Shown: positions 27,498 to 35,665 of the stretch, piece by piece
Layout: every line of letters starts with the position of its first letter
How positions within the stretch are numbered: the first letter of the stretch is position 1
From: Pseudomonas sp. DC1.2
GTDB lineage: Bacteria > Pseudomonadota > Gammaproteobacteria > Pseudomonadales > Pseudomonadaceae
NCBI RefSeq assembly: GCF_034351645.1
Contig: NZ_CP133782.1
Coordinates: forward strand, 1,369,001-1,433,000
Length of the DNA stretch: 64,000 nt
Direction of reading: 5' to 3'
Made by a program: the position numbers and the translations under genes
Notes under the pieces: model-generated
The model's database searches: none
What the model saw: the letters and a program-made list of their open reading frames with translations, nothing else
Told to the model about the DNA's origin: nothing

Positions 27498-27544
27498 AAG
27501 GTCCTCTCGCGAGTCGGCTTGCACCACATTTGAAATACGTTCCC

Positions 27545-27571
27545 CTGTGGGAGCCTGCTCGCCAAGGCGAT
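27545..27571. repeat. REP-type repeat unit
   Basis: CTGTGGGAGCCTGCTCGCCA followed by AGGCGAT is a common Pseudomonas REP sequence with GAGC/GCTC internal symmetry. It lies in the 150-base gap between the acyl-CoA-dehydrogenase-like gene and the serine hydrolase gene. Confidence 0.55.
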
Positions 27572-27647
27572 CTGTTGGGTAACGCACATTTCAAAACTGT
27601 CATCTACCTCGTCTAGGCTAAGCAGGTTGATTATCCGAGTGTTTGCT

Positions 27648-28742
27648 ATGTTCAAAGGCTTGTCCCTGTTCTTTTTGCTGCTGATTAGCGCCACCGTTCG
27701 CGCCGAAAACTGGCCCGCCGAGCAGTGGTCGCAAGGCCCGACAGTCGGCGGTCCAGCGCTTGAAGCTCTGGAGCGCTATGCGTTCGCAACCCGCGATGAC
27801 ATCACTCGAAAAGGCATTCGCACTGATGCCTTGCTGGTGATCCGTGACGGTCAATTAATCTACGAACGCTATGGGGGCCCTACCACGGCCGACACCCCGC
27901 ACCTGACGTGGTCCATCAGCAAAAGCCTGATGGCCACGGTGCTCGGTGTGGCCTATGGCGAGGGCTTGTTTTCGCTCCATGACCCGGTGGTGAAGTTCTA
28001 TCCTGCGCTGGAAAATCACCCGGCGATCACCCTGGCCGACCTGTTGCATTGGGCTTCCGGCCTGGACTGGCAGGAAGACTATGAATATGCGCCGCTGAAA
28101 TCCTCGGTGGTGGCGATGCTCTACACCCTGGGTCACTCGAATATGGCTGCGTTCACCGCCGCGCACGATGAATACGCTGCGCCGGGCCGCACGTTTCGTT
28201 ATTCCAGTGGTGACAGCAATTTGCTGTCAGCGGCGCTGAAATCCATCGTCGGCGCGGACCGCTATGCGGATTATCCTTGGGCTGCATTGTTCGAACCGTT
28301 GGGGATTCACCATGCTGTTTGGGAAACCGACGCCAGCGGTACATTCGTCGCTTCGTCCTATGCCTACCTGACCGCCCGCGACCTGGCGCGCATTGGGCTG
28401 TTGATGGCTCGCGACGGGCGTTGGCAGGATCGCCAATTGCTGCCCAAGGACTGGGTCGCCTTCAACCGCGAGCCGTTCGCTGGTTATCGCGCCCACCAGG
28501 ACGATGCTGTCCCCGGTGGCCAGTGGTGGCTCAATCGTGCGGTGGACGGCGCGGCGCCACCTTGGCCTGCGGCGCCGGTGGATACCTTTGCCGCGTTGGG
28601 CCATTGGGGGCAGGCGATGTATGTCATTCCCAGCGAAAACCTGGTGATCGTGCGTTACGGCGATGATCGGGACGGCAGCTACCGGCACAACGAATTGCTC
28701 AAGCTCGTGCTCAAAGCGTTTGCCGAGAAGGTGCAGCCATGA
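27648..28742 (+). CDS. Exported serine hydrolase, class C beta-lactamase / NylB-like family
   Basis: A 364-residue penicillin-recognising-type hydrolase. A signal peptide (about residues 1-19, MFKGLSLFFLLLISATVRA) exports it. The SxxK motif is SISK with Ser89 and Lys92; the tyrosine motif is in FRYSSGDSN and the third motif in LGHWGQ. Family members include 6-aminohexanoate-dimer hydrolases, esterases and peptidases, so the substrate is open. I preferred the ATG at 27648 over a TTG at 27627 because it gives a clean signal peptide. The next gene overlaps its stop by four bases. Confidence 0.82.
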   Translation: MFKGLSLFFLLLISATVRAENWPAEQWSQGPTVGGPALEALERYAFATRDDITRKGIRTDALLVIRDGQLIYERYGGPTTADTPHLTWSISKSLMATVLGVAYGEGLFSLHDPVVKFYPALENHPAITLADLLHWASGLDWQEDYEYAPLKSSVVAMLYTLGHSNMAAFTAAHDEYAAPGRTFRYSSGDSNLLSAALKSIVGADRYADYPWAALFEPLGIHHAVWETDASGTFVASSYAYLTARDLARIGLLMARDGRWQDRQLLPKDWVAFNREPFAGYRAHQDDAVPGGQWWLNRAVDGAAPPWPAAPVDTFAALGHWGQAMYVIPSENLVIVRYGDDRDGSYRHNELLKLVLKAFAEKVQP

Positions 28743-29068
28743 GTCGCGCACATTTTTTCCGTCGTCGCCCGTTCAGCAGTGTTCTGCTGTTGCTGCTGGT
28801 TTTTTTGATGGGCTGGATCTGGCAGGAGCGGGTGGCGTTGTGGGCGTTTGCGGACATCATCAGTGCCTATACCGCCAAAGAATATTGTTCGTGCCGGTAC
28901 GTGATGAACAACGACGCCGACTATTGCCGAGGCTATGTGAAACAGTGGTTGCCCGTCAGTGGTTTTGTCGATGACATCGCCTCCCGGCGCGTGGTGGTCA
29001 GCGGTCTGGGGCGGAGCAATAGCGCCCAGTGGGTTGGCGAGCGCCAAGGATGTCAGTTGCAACCCTGA
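28739..29068 (+). CDS. Membrane-anchored hypothetical protein, 109 residues
   Basis: I do not recognise the family. An N-terminal membrane segment (SVLLLLLVFLMGWIW, about residues 14-28) follows a basic start (FFRRRP), so the rest is probably periplasmic. Four cysteines (YCSCRY, DYCRGY, GCQLQP) are suited to disulfides. The ATG overlaps the stop of the serine hydrolase (ATGA), so the two are translationally coupled, and it may assist or anchor that enzyme. Confidence 0.7.
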   Translation: MSRAHFFRRRPFSSVLLLLLVFLMGWIWQERVALWAFADIISAYTAKEYCSCRYVMNNDADYCRGYVKQWLPVSGFVDDIASRRVVVSGLGRSNSAQWVGERQGCQLQP

Positions 29069-29150
29069 TGATGCTTTTGTGACGAGGGAGCTTGCAACCT
29101 GCCTCAGGCCGGTTAAGGTTCCCTCAGGTTTATCTGCCCCATGAGTGTCT

Positions 29151-29742
29151 ATGTTCAACCGCTCCTTCTCGCCAACCCTCGCCTTCCTCCTGCTGGTCGG
29201 TGCCACGCTGCCGGCACATGCCGATTGGTACCTGGACGGTGAATCCTCGCGGCTGTCGTTCATCAGTACCAAAAACGCCCACATCAGCGAAGTTCAGCGC
29301 TTTCTGGTGCTGCACGGCAAGGTCGATGCCAAGGGTCTGGCAAAACGTCGACGTTGAGCTGGACTCGGTCAACAGCGGCATTCCCCTGCGTGACGAGCGC
29401 ATGCGCAAGGAGCTGTTCGACATCCAGACCTTCCCCGAGGCGCAGATCAGCGCACAGATCGATTTGCGTCCGATCAACGACCTGGCTCCCGGCGCACAGG
29501 TTGAATTACGTTTGCCGCTGACCGTCAGCCTCCATGGCAAGCAACACGACTACAACGCCGAGCTGTTGGCGACGCGTCTGGATGATCGGCGCTTTCAGGT
29601 GGTGACCCTGGAGCCGCTGGTGATTAATGCCGAAGATTTTGACCTCGTTCCGGGTCTGGAACGCTTGCGTAAGGTCGCCGGGTTGTCGGCCATCAGCCTG
29701 TCGGTGCCGGTGGGTGCGGTGCTGATTTTTACGGCGCGCTGA
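29151..29742 (+). pseudogene. YceI-family periplasmic protein gene with a frameshift
   Basis: The first frame (29151 to about 29345) encodes a signal peptide ending AHADWYLDG and the YceI opening SRLSFISTKNAHISEVQRF. It then hits a stop at 29355. The family continues in the next frame from NVDVELDSVNSGIPLRDERM to the TGA at 29742, ending VPVGAVLIFTAR. The switch fits one extra A in the AAAA run at 29342-29345. YceI proteins are lipocalin-like isoprenoid-binding periplasmic proteins. Either the gene is broken in this strain or the base is a sequencing error. Confidence 0.8.
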
Positions 29743-29743
29743 T

Positions 29744-30901
29744 ATGGCTCGCGGAGTGTTCCCCTGGCGTGAAGGCAATCGCTTCGAACTGATGATCGAC
29801 GGGCCCCAGTTCTTTCCGCGCATGTTGATGGCCATTACCCAGGCCGAGGAACATATTGAGCTGGAGTTGTACCTGGTGGAAGCGGGTGCCTGCGCTGAGG
29901 CCATGGTCCACGCACTGGTCCAGGCTGCCGCGCGCGGTGTGCGGGTGCGCTGCTTGTTCGACGACTATGGCAGTCTCGCTTTTACAATGAACCTGCGTCG
30001 GCGCCTGATCGAGGCCGGAGTAGAGTTGCGCTTTTACAATCGCTTGAGCTGGCGGCGCTGGGTCGGCAACTTCTACCGCGATCACCGCAAGCTGTTGTTG
30101 GTGGATCAGCGTGTGGCGGTGGTGGGCGGCACGGGTGTCACCGACGAGTTCTGGACGCCCGGCGAAGAAACCAGCGAGTGGCACGAAGTAATGGTGGAAA
30201 TCGTCGGCCCACTGGTGCTCGACTGGCAGTTATTGTTCGACCGCCAATGGGTCGCCAACCGCCATCGCCGCGCCTGGCGACCGGTCTCGCCATTCGGCCT
30301 GCCAAGGCTGCCCCGCGTGCCTTCTGTAGGCGAAGGTATGGGTCGGGTCGCTTACGCTGACGCGCGCCAGCACCGGGACATCCTGCAATCATTGGTGCGT
30401 GCATTGAACAGCGGCCAGCGGCGGATATGGCTGGCAACCCCCTATTTTCTGCCCACCTGGAAAGTTCGCCGCTCACTGCGTAAGGCCGCGAACCTCGGTG
30501 TGGATGTCCGCCTGCTTCTGACGGGGCCGCGTACTGATCACCCGTCGGTGCGCTATGCCGGGCATCGCTACTACCCGCGACTGCTTAAGGCCGGCGTCAA
30601 AATCTTTGAATATCAGCCCTGTTTCCTGCACCTGAAAATGGTCCTGATTGATGACTGGGTGAGCATTGGTTCGTGCAACTTCGATCACTGGAATCTGCGC
30701 TTTAACCTGGAAGCCAACCTCGAAGCGCTGGACCCCGGATTGACGGCCGCCGTGGTGAAGAGTTTCGAGACGGATTTTGCCCTGAGCCAGGAAGTCAGCC
30801 TGGAAGCATGGCGACGTCGGCCGCTATGGCGGCGGATCAAGCAGCGGGTGTGGGGATGGGTGGATCGGCTGGTGGTGAATCTATTGGATCGACGCGGTTA
30901 G
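29744..30901 (+). CDS. Cardiolipin synthase-like phospholipase D family protein (ClsB type)
   Basis: A 385-residue protein with two HKD catalytic motifs: His114-x-Lys116-x4-Asp121 (HRKLLLVD) and His296-x-Lys298-x4-Asp303 (HLKMVLID). Both are intact, each followed by the usual Gly/Ser-rich segment (GGTGVTDEF and SIGSCNFD). There are no N-terminal membrane helices, which is like ClsB rather than ClsA. It should make cardiolipin or exchange head groups at the inner membrane. It starts one base after the yceI stop and is followed by a REP hairpin with a T-run. Confidence 0.85.
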   Translation: MARGVFPWREGNRFELMIDGPQFFPRMLMAITQAEEHIELELYLVEAGACAEAMVHALVQAAARGVRVRCLFDDYGSLAFTMNLRRRLIEAGVELRFYNRLSWRRWVGNFYRDHRKLLLVDQRVAVVGGTGVTDEFWTPGEETSEWHEVMVEIVGPLVLDWQLLFDRQWVANRHRRAWRPVSPFGLPRLPRVPSVGEGMGRVAYADARQHRDILQSLVRALNSGQRRIWLATPYFLPTWKVRRSLRKAANLGVDVRLLLTGPRTDHPSVRYAGHRYYPRLLKAGVKIFEYQPCFLHLKMVLIDDWVSIGSCNFDHWNLRFNLEANLEALDPGLTAAVVKSFETDFALSQEVSLEAWRRRPLWRRIKQRVWGWVDRLVVNLLDRRG

Positions 30902-30946
30902 AAGGGCAGCGTCGAGCACACAATCAGGCCAGGCCTTCAATCAATT

Positions 30947-30980
30947 GTGGGAGCGGGCAAGCCCGCTCCCATGGGTTTTT
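30947..30980. repeat. REP palindrome acting as terminator
   Basis: GGGAGCGGGC at 30949-30958 is followed almost directly by its exact inverse GCCCGCTCCC at 30961-30970, then ATGGGTTTTTT. This is the commonest Pseudomonas REP core. The T-run makes it a likely terminator for the ClsB-type gene, and it lies 24 bases from the convergent bglX stop. Confidence 0.75.
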
Positions 30981-30994
30981 TGGCGATTGAGGGG

Positions 30995-33286
30995 TTACAG
31001 CAATTCAAAACTCTGCTGGGTCACGTCCTGGGAATCGAGGCCGATCTGCACGTTGAACTTGCCAGGCTCTGCCGCGTACTTGAGCTGAGTGTTGTAGAAC
31101 TTCAAATCATCTTCGGTGATGGTGAAATGCACGACTTTCTGTTCACCAGCCTTGAGCATGATTTTCTGGAAATTCTTCAGTTCCTTGATCGGGCGGATCA
31201 TCGAACCGGTCACGTCCTGGATGTACAACTGCACCACGGTTTCGCCGTCACGCTTGCCGGTGTTCTTGACCAAAACGCTGGCATCAAGTTTTCCGGTTTT
31301 GTTCAGCGTCGTCGAAGACAGTGCCATGTCGGTCAGGCTGAAATCGGTATAGCTCAGACCGAAACCGAACGGGAACAGCGGCCCGGTGGTGTCATCGAAA
31401 TACTGCGAGGTGTAGTTACCCGGTTTACCCGGTGTGAACGGACGGCCAATGCTCAGGTGGTTGTAGTAGGTCGGAATCTGACCCACGGAACGTGGAACAG
31501 TGATGGGCAGTTTGCCTGACGGGTTGTAGTCGCCGAACAGCACGTCAGCGATGGCGTTGCCGCCCTCGGTGCCGCTGAACCAAGTTTCCAGAATCGCGTC
31601 TGCCTGCTCTTTCTCGTCGAGAATCGACAGCGGACGGCCGTTCATCAACACCAGCACCAGCGGTTTACCGGTGGCTTTCAACGCCTTGATCAGCTCGCGC
31701 TGGTTGGCCGGGATGTTCAGGTCGGTGCGGCTCGACGATTCGTGGGACATGCCACGGGATTCGCCGACCGCTGCCACAACCACGTCAGCGTCTTGGGCGG
31801 CTTTCACCGCTTCATCGATCATCACCTGAGCCGGACGGGGATCGTCCACCACTTCCGGCGCATCGAAGTTAAGGAAGTTGAGGTAGTCGAGGACTTTCTT
31901 GTCGCTGGTGATGTTGGCTCCGCGCGCATAGATCAGCGTGGCTTTGTCGGCCACGGCGGCGTTCATGCCATCGAACAGGGTCACCGATTGCGCCGGTTTA
32001 CCGGCGGCGGCCCAACTGCCCATCATGTCGATTGGCGCTTTGGCCAACGGACCGACCAGGGCGATTTTCGCGGTTTTCTTCAGTGGCAGGGTTTCGTTCT
32101 GGTTTTTCAGCAACACCAGGCTTCGGCGGGCAACGTCACGGGCTTCCGGACGGTGCAAACGGCTTTCAGCGTAGGTGTCGGCCGGGTCATCCTCGGCCTT
32201 GCCGATACGCAGGTACGGGTCTTTGAACAAGCCCATGTCGTACTTGGCGCCGAGCACTTCACGCACGGCGTTATCGATGTCCTTCTGTTCGATTTCACCG
32301 GCCTTCAACAACCCCGGCAGCTCTTTGCCGTACAGGGTGTCGTTCATGCTCATGTCGATGCCGGCCTTGATTGCCAGCTTCGCCGCTTCTCGACCGTCGC
32401 GAGCGACGCCGTGCTTGATCAGCTCGAAAATCGCCCCGTGGTCGCTGACGGCCAGACCTTTGAAGCCCCATTCCTTGCGCAACAGGTCGTTCATCAGCCA
32501 CGTGTTGGCGGTGGCAGGCACGCCGTTGATCGAGTTCAGCGCAACCATTACGCCGCCCGCACCGGCGTCGATGGCGGCGCGGTACGGTGGCAGGTAGTCC
32601 TGATACATCTTGACCGGGCTCATGTCGACGACGTTGTAGTCGCGACCGCCCTCGACCGCACCGTACAACGCAAAGTGCTTGACGCTGGCCATGATGCTGT
32701 CGGCTGCGTTTGCGCCCTGGCCCTGGAAGGCCTTGACCATCACCCCGGCAATTCGCGACACCAGGTAGGTGTCCTCGCCGAAACCTTCAGAGGTCCGGCC
32801 CCAGCGTGGGTCGCGGGAAATATCGACCATTGGCGCGAAGGTGATGTCGAGGCTGTCGGCGGCGGCTTCCTTGGCAGCGATGCGCCCGGACAAGCTGATA
32901 GCGTCCATGTCCCAGCTCGACGCGAGGGCCAGGCTGATCGGAAAAATAGTGCGGTGGCCGTGGATGACGTCATAGGCGAAAAACATCGGGATTTTCAACC
33001 GACTGCGCATGGCGGCATCCTGCATCGGACGATTTTCCGGGCGGGTGATCGAGTTGAACGTGCCGCCGATGTTGCCCGCGGCTATTTCCTTACGGATCAG
33101 TTCCCGAGGCATTTCCGGGCCGATGCTGATCAGGCGCAACTGGCCGATTTTTTCATCAAGGGTCATTTGTTTCATCAGGTTACTGATGAAAGCGTCCTTG
33201 TTTTCCAGGGGTGCGGGGGTCGTGGCGGCCAGTACGGTATGACTGGCCAGACTGACGAATAGGCCCAGCAAACACAGCTTCTTCAT
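30995..33286 (-). CDS. bglX: Periplasmic beta-glucosidase BglX (GH3)
   Basis: A 763-residue family 3 glycoside hydrolase. A signal peptide (MKKLCLLGLFVSLASHTVLA) exports it. The catalytic nucleophile Asp lies in GLAVSDHGAIFEL (about residue 290), the GH3 C-terminal domain carries VVAAVGESRGMSHESSSRTD, and a fibronectin-III-like domain closes the protein (about 660-755). It releases glucose from beta-glucosides and periplasmic glucans. ATG at 33286 starts the signal peptide cleanly; a TTG five codons earlier is less likely. It is divergent from lemA. Confidence 0.92.
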   Translation of the reverse strand: MKKLCLLGLFVSLASHTVLAATTPAPLENKDAFISNLMKQMTLDEKIGQLRLISIGPEMPRELIRKEIAAGNIGGTFNSITRPENRPMQDAAMRSRLKIPMFFAYDVIHGHRTIFPISLALASSWDMDAISLSGRIAAKEAAADSLDITFAPMVDISRDPRWGRTSEGFGEDTYLVSRIAGVMVKAFQGQGANAADSIMASVKHFALYGAVEGGRDYNVVDMSPVKMYQDYLPPYRAAIDAGAGGVMVALNSINGVPATANTWLMNDLLRKEWGFKGLAVSDHGAIFELIKHGVARDGREAAKLAIKAGIDMSMNDTLYGKELPGLLKAGEIEQKDIDNAVREVLGAKYDMGLFKDPYLRIGKAEDDPADTYAESRLHRPEARDVARRSLVLLKNQNETLPLKKTAKIALVGPLAKAPIDMMGSWAAAGKPAQSVTLFDGMNAAVADKATLIYARGANITSDKKVLDYLNFLNFDAPEVVDDPRPAQVMIDEAVKAAQDADVVVAAVGESRGMSHESSSRTDLNIPANQRELIKALKATGKPLVLVLMNGRPLSILDEKEQADAILETWFSGTEGGNAIADVLFGDYNPSGKLPITVPRSVGQIPTYYNHLSIGRPFTPGKPGNYTSQYFDDTTGPLFPFGFGLSYTDFSLTDMALSSTTLNKTGKLDASVLVKNTGKRDGETVVQLYIQDVTGSMIRPIKELKNFQKIMLKAGEQKVVHFTITEDDLKFYNTQLKYAAEPGKFNVQIGLDSQDVTQQSFELL

Positions 33287-33535
33287 GAATGGTTTTCTCA
33301 AAAAGCCTAAACGGCTATGGATACGCGCCGGTCAGCCAAAATTTAGGGAGCGACTATTGTTGTTTGGGCGATGTTCAGGAAAATGCACCACACTTCTGAA
33401 CTCTTGCTCGCGCTGGGCATCTTTTAGCCCATTGACCCAGCGCAATCCAGTAGCGGCGGCAGATTATGCCTCAACCGCCGGGTTTGAAGGTCGCTGGTTG
33501 TTTTTCAACTGAATGTGTAAGGGAGCATCACCTGC

Positions 33536-34144
33536 ATGAATGTACGACTCAACTATCGTTCGAGCCTGCGAGTCGCGGCAATGGTGGTGGTGACCACACT
33601 GCTAGCCGGCTGCGGCATCAACAATATTCCGACGCTCGACGAGCAGGTCAAGGCAGACTGGGCCCAGGTACAGAATCAGTACCAGCGCCGCGCCGACCTG
33701 ATTCCCAACCTGGTGGAAACCGTCAAGGGCTACGCCAGGCACGAAGAGGACACCCTGACGGCGGTGGTTGAAGCCCGAGCCAAGGCGACGTCGATCCAGG
33801 TGGACGCCAAGACGCTGGATAATCCGGAAAAACTCAAACAGTTCCAGCAGGCCCAGGATCAGTTGACCGGCGCGCTGAGTCGTTTGATGGTGGTGTCCGA
33901 GCGTTACCCGGACCTCAAGGCCAACCAAAACTTCCTGGCACTGCAATCGCAGCTTGAGGGCACTGAAAACCGTATCGCCGTGGCGCGCAGAGATTTCATT
34001 CTGGCGGTGCAGCAATACAACACCGAAATTCGCACGTTCCCCGGTCGCTTGTGGCACAGCCTGATGTACAGCGATCTGCCTGTGCGTGAAACGTTCGAGG
34101 CCACGAGTCCTGACGCCGAAAAAGCGCCACAGGTTAAATTTTGA
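33536..34144 (+). CDS. LemA-family lipoprotein
   Basis: A 202-residue LemA protein. The N-terminal signal ends in the lipobox LLAGC (about Cys26), then the long helical LemA domain begins (ADWAQVQNQYQRRADLIPNL, about residues 40-60) and runs to about 185. LemA proteins are poorly understood envelope proteins, usually paired with TPM-domain proteins as here. ATG at 33536 has an AAGGGAG site. It leads a three-gene group with the two TPM genes. Confidence 0.9.
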   Translation: MNVRLNYRSSLRVAAMVVVTTLLAGCGINNIPTLDEQVKADWAQVQNQYQRRADLIPNLVETVKGYARHEEDTLTAVVEARAKATSIQVDAKTLDNPEKLKQFQQAQDQLTGALSRLMVVSERYPDLKANQNFLALQSQLEGTENRIAVARRDFILAVQQYNTEIRTFPGRLWHSLMYSDLPVRETFEATSPDAEKAPQVKF

Positions 34145-34194
34145 TCGGCTGAAAGGCAGGTCGGCATGAAGCGTCACCCTGGATGAGGTTGCTA

Positions 34195-34944
34195 ATGCGC
34201 TTTTTGAGAATGGGCCTGCTGCTGTTGCTTTGGGGGGTTGCCGTCACGGCGCAGGCCGAGTTGAAGTTTCCGACACTCACCGGGCGGGTAGTGGACAGCG
34301 CCCAGATGATCGAGCCCGCGGTGCGCGAGCAGTTAACCCAGCAACTCCAGGCCCACGAAGCCGCTACCGGTGAACAACTGGTCGTGGTGACGTTGGCGGA
34401 CTTGCAAGGCACTGACATCGCGGACTTCGGTTATCAACTCGGACGCGCCTGGGGTATTGGCCAAAAGAGCAAGAACAACGGCGCGCTGCTGATCGTCGCT
34501 CGGGACGAGCGTAAGCTGCGAATTGAAGTCGGGTATGGCCTGGAAGATCGCCTGACCGATGCGCAGAGTTCGGTGATCATCAATCAAGTGATCACCCCGG
34601 CGTTCAAGACCGGTAATTTCAGCAAAGGCATCAGCGACGGGGTCGCGGCGATGCTGGTGGTCTTGGGCGGCAGCCCACTGGACGAACCGTCGACGGTGTA
34701 TGACACCGGGGGCGATCAACAGAGTGACTTCGTCTCTCGGCATCCGTTGTTGTTCATCATTGTGGTGATGCTGTTCATTCTTACGATTTTCATCTGCCAG
34801 ATGCTTGGCATACTGCCAACCGGCCGGGGTGGCTCTGGTGGTGGTTTTGGCGGAGGAGGCTTTGGCGGCGGCGGCGGTGGAGGCGGGGGCTTCAGCGGCG
34901 GCGGTGGCAGTTTCGGTGGCGGTGGATCGTCGGGCGGCTGGTGA
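34195..34944 (+). CDS. TPM-domain (YgcG-family) exported membrane protein
   Basis: A 249-residue protein. A signal peptide ends at AQAELKFPTL. The TPM domain (about residues 28-155) includes TGRVVDSAQMIEP and the EVGYGLEDRLTDAQS motif. A membrane helix (LLFIIVVMLFILTIFICQML) follows, and the C-terminus is a glycine/serine/phenylalanine-rich tail typical of this family. I chose the ATG at 34195, preceded by GATGAGG; an ATG 12 bases earlier is possible. It probably acts with LemA in the envelope. Confidence 0.87.
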   Translation: MRFLRMGLLLLLWGVAVTAQAELKFPTLTGRVVDSAQMIEPAVREQLTQQLQAHEAATGEQLVVVTLADLQGTDIADFGYQLGRAWGIGQKSKNNGALLIVARDERKLRIEVGYGLEDRLTDAQSSVIINQVITPAFKTGNFSKGISDGVAAMLVVLGGSPLDEPSTVYDTGGDQQSDFVSRHPLLFIIVVMLFILTIFICQMLGILPTGRGGSGGGFGGGGFGGGGGGGGGFSGGGGSFGGGGSSGGW

Positions 34945-35001
34945 TCACACGCAGGTCACACCACTGCGATTAAAAATAATAGCGAGCAGGCACTCATAAC
35001 C

Positions 35002-35619
35002 ATGGCACTACTGACTGAACACGAACAACGCAAAGTCGCCGAAGCGATTGCCCGGGTCGAGCGCGACACCGACGCCGAACTGGTGACAGTGTTGGCAGCT
35101 CGCGCCGACGACTATGCGTACATCCCGTTGCTGTGGGCCAGCTTGTTGGCGTTGGTGGTGCCGGGAGTCGTGCATTACCTGACCGGCGCACTGACCCTGC
35201 ACAGCCTGTTGCTGGTGCAATGGGCGAGCTTCATCGTGTTGTGCCTGGTGTTTCGCATTCCCCAAGTCACTACGCGACTGATCCCGCGTTCCGTGCGCCA
35301 CTGGCGCGCGTCAAACCTGGCGCGGCGGCAGTTTCTGGAGCAGAACCTGCACCACACCGTCGGCGGCACTGGACTGCTGATTTTCGTCTGCGAGGCCGAG
35401 CGCTATGTGGAAATCCTGGTGGACGAAGGTATTTCCAGACGGCTGCCCGACAAGAGTTGGGACGTGATTGTGGCGACCTTCACCCAGCAGGTGAAGCAGG
35501 GGCAGACGTTGCAGGGGTTTATGACCTGCATCGAGGCGTGCGGCGAGTTGCTGAAGGTGCATGTGCCGGTGACGCAGGTGAGGAACGAGTTACCGAATCG
35601 GTTGGTGGTGTTGGGGTAG
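35002..35619 (+). CDS. Second TPM-domain membrane protein
   Basis: A 205-residue protein that starts MALLTEHEQRKVAEAIARVE without a signal peptide. It has two central membrane helices (about residues 35-53 and 60-82), then the second half of a TPM fold (GGTGLLIFVCEAERYVEILVDEGIS). It follows the first TPM gene by 57 bases in the same direction, and the LemA-TPM-TPM order is common in proteobacteria. The biochemical role is unknown; some TPM domains were proposed to be phosphatases. Confidence 0.85.
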   Translation: MALLTEHEQRKVAEAIARVERDTDAELVTVLAARADDYAYIPLLWASLLALVVPGVVHYLTGALTLHSLLLVQWASFIVLCLVFRIPQVTTRLIPRSVRHWRASNLARRQFLEQNLHHTVGGTGLLIFVCEAERYVEILVDEGISRRLPDKSWDVIVATFTQQVKQGQTLQGFMTCIEACGELLKVHVPVTQVRNELPNRLVVLG

Positions 35620-35665
35620 AATACCCGCCATTCCCGATTCGCATTGCCCGAGGCTGTTTTTACCC

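Noticed and set aside
31742..33262. 506-codon forward frame opposite bglX
   Set aside because: Longest shadow in the window, but bglX has signal peptide, GH3 motifs and full family length; the frame here has none.
34840..34941. GGC/GGT-rich tract that looks like a DNA repeat
   Set aside because: It encodes the Gly/Ser/Phe-rich C-terminal tail normal for YgcG/TPM proteins.
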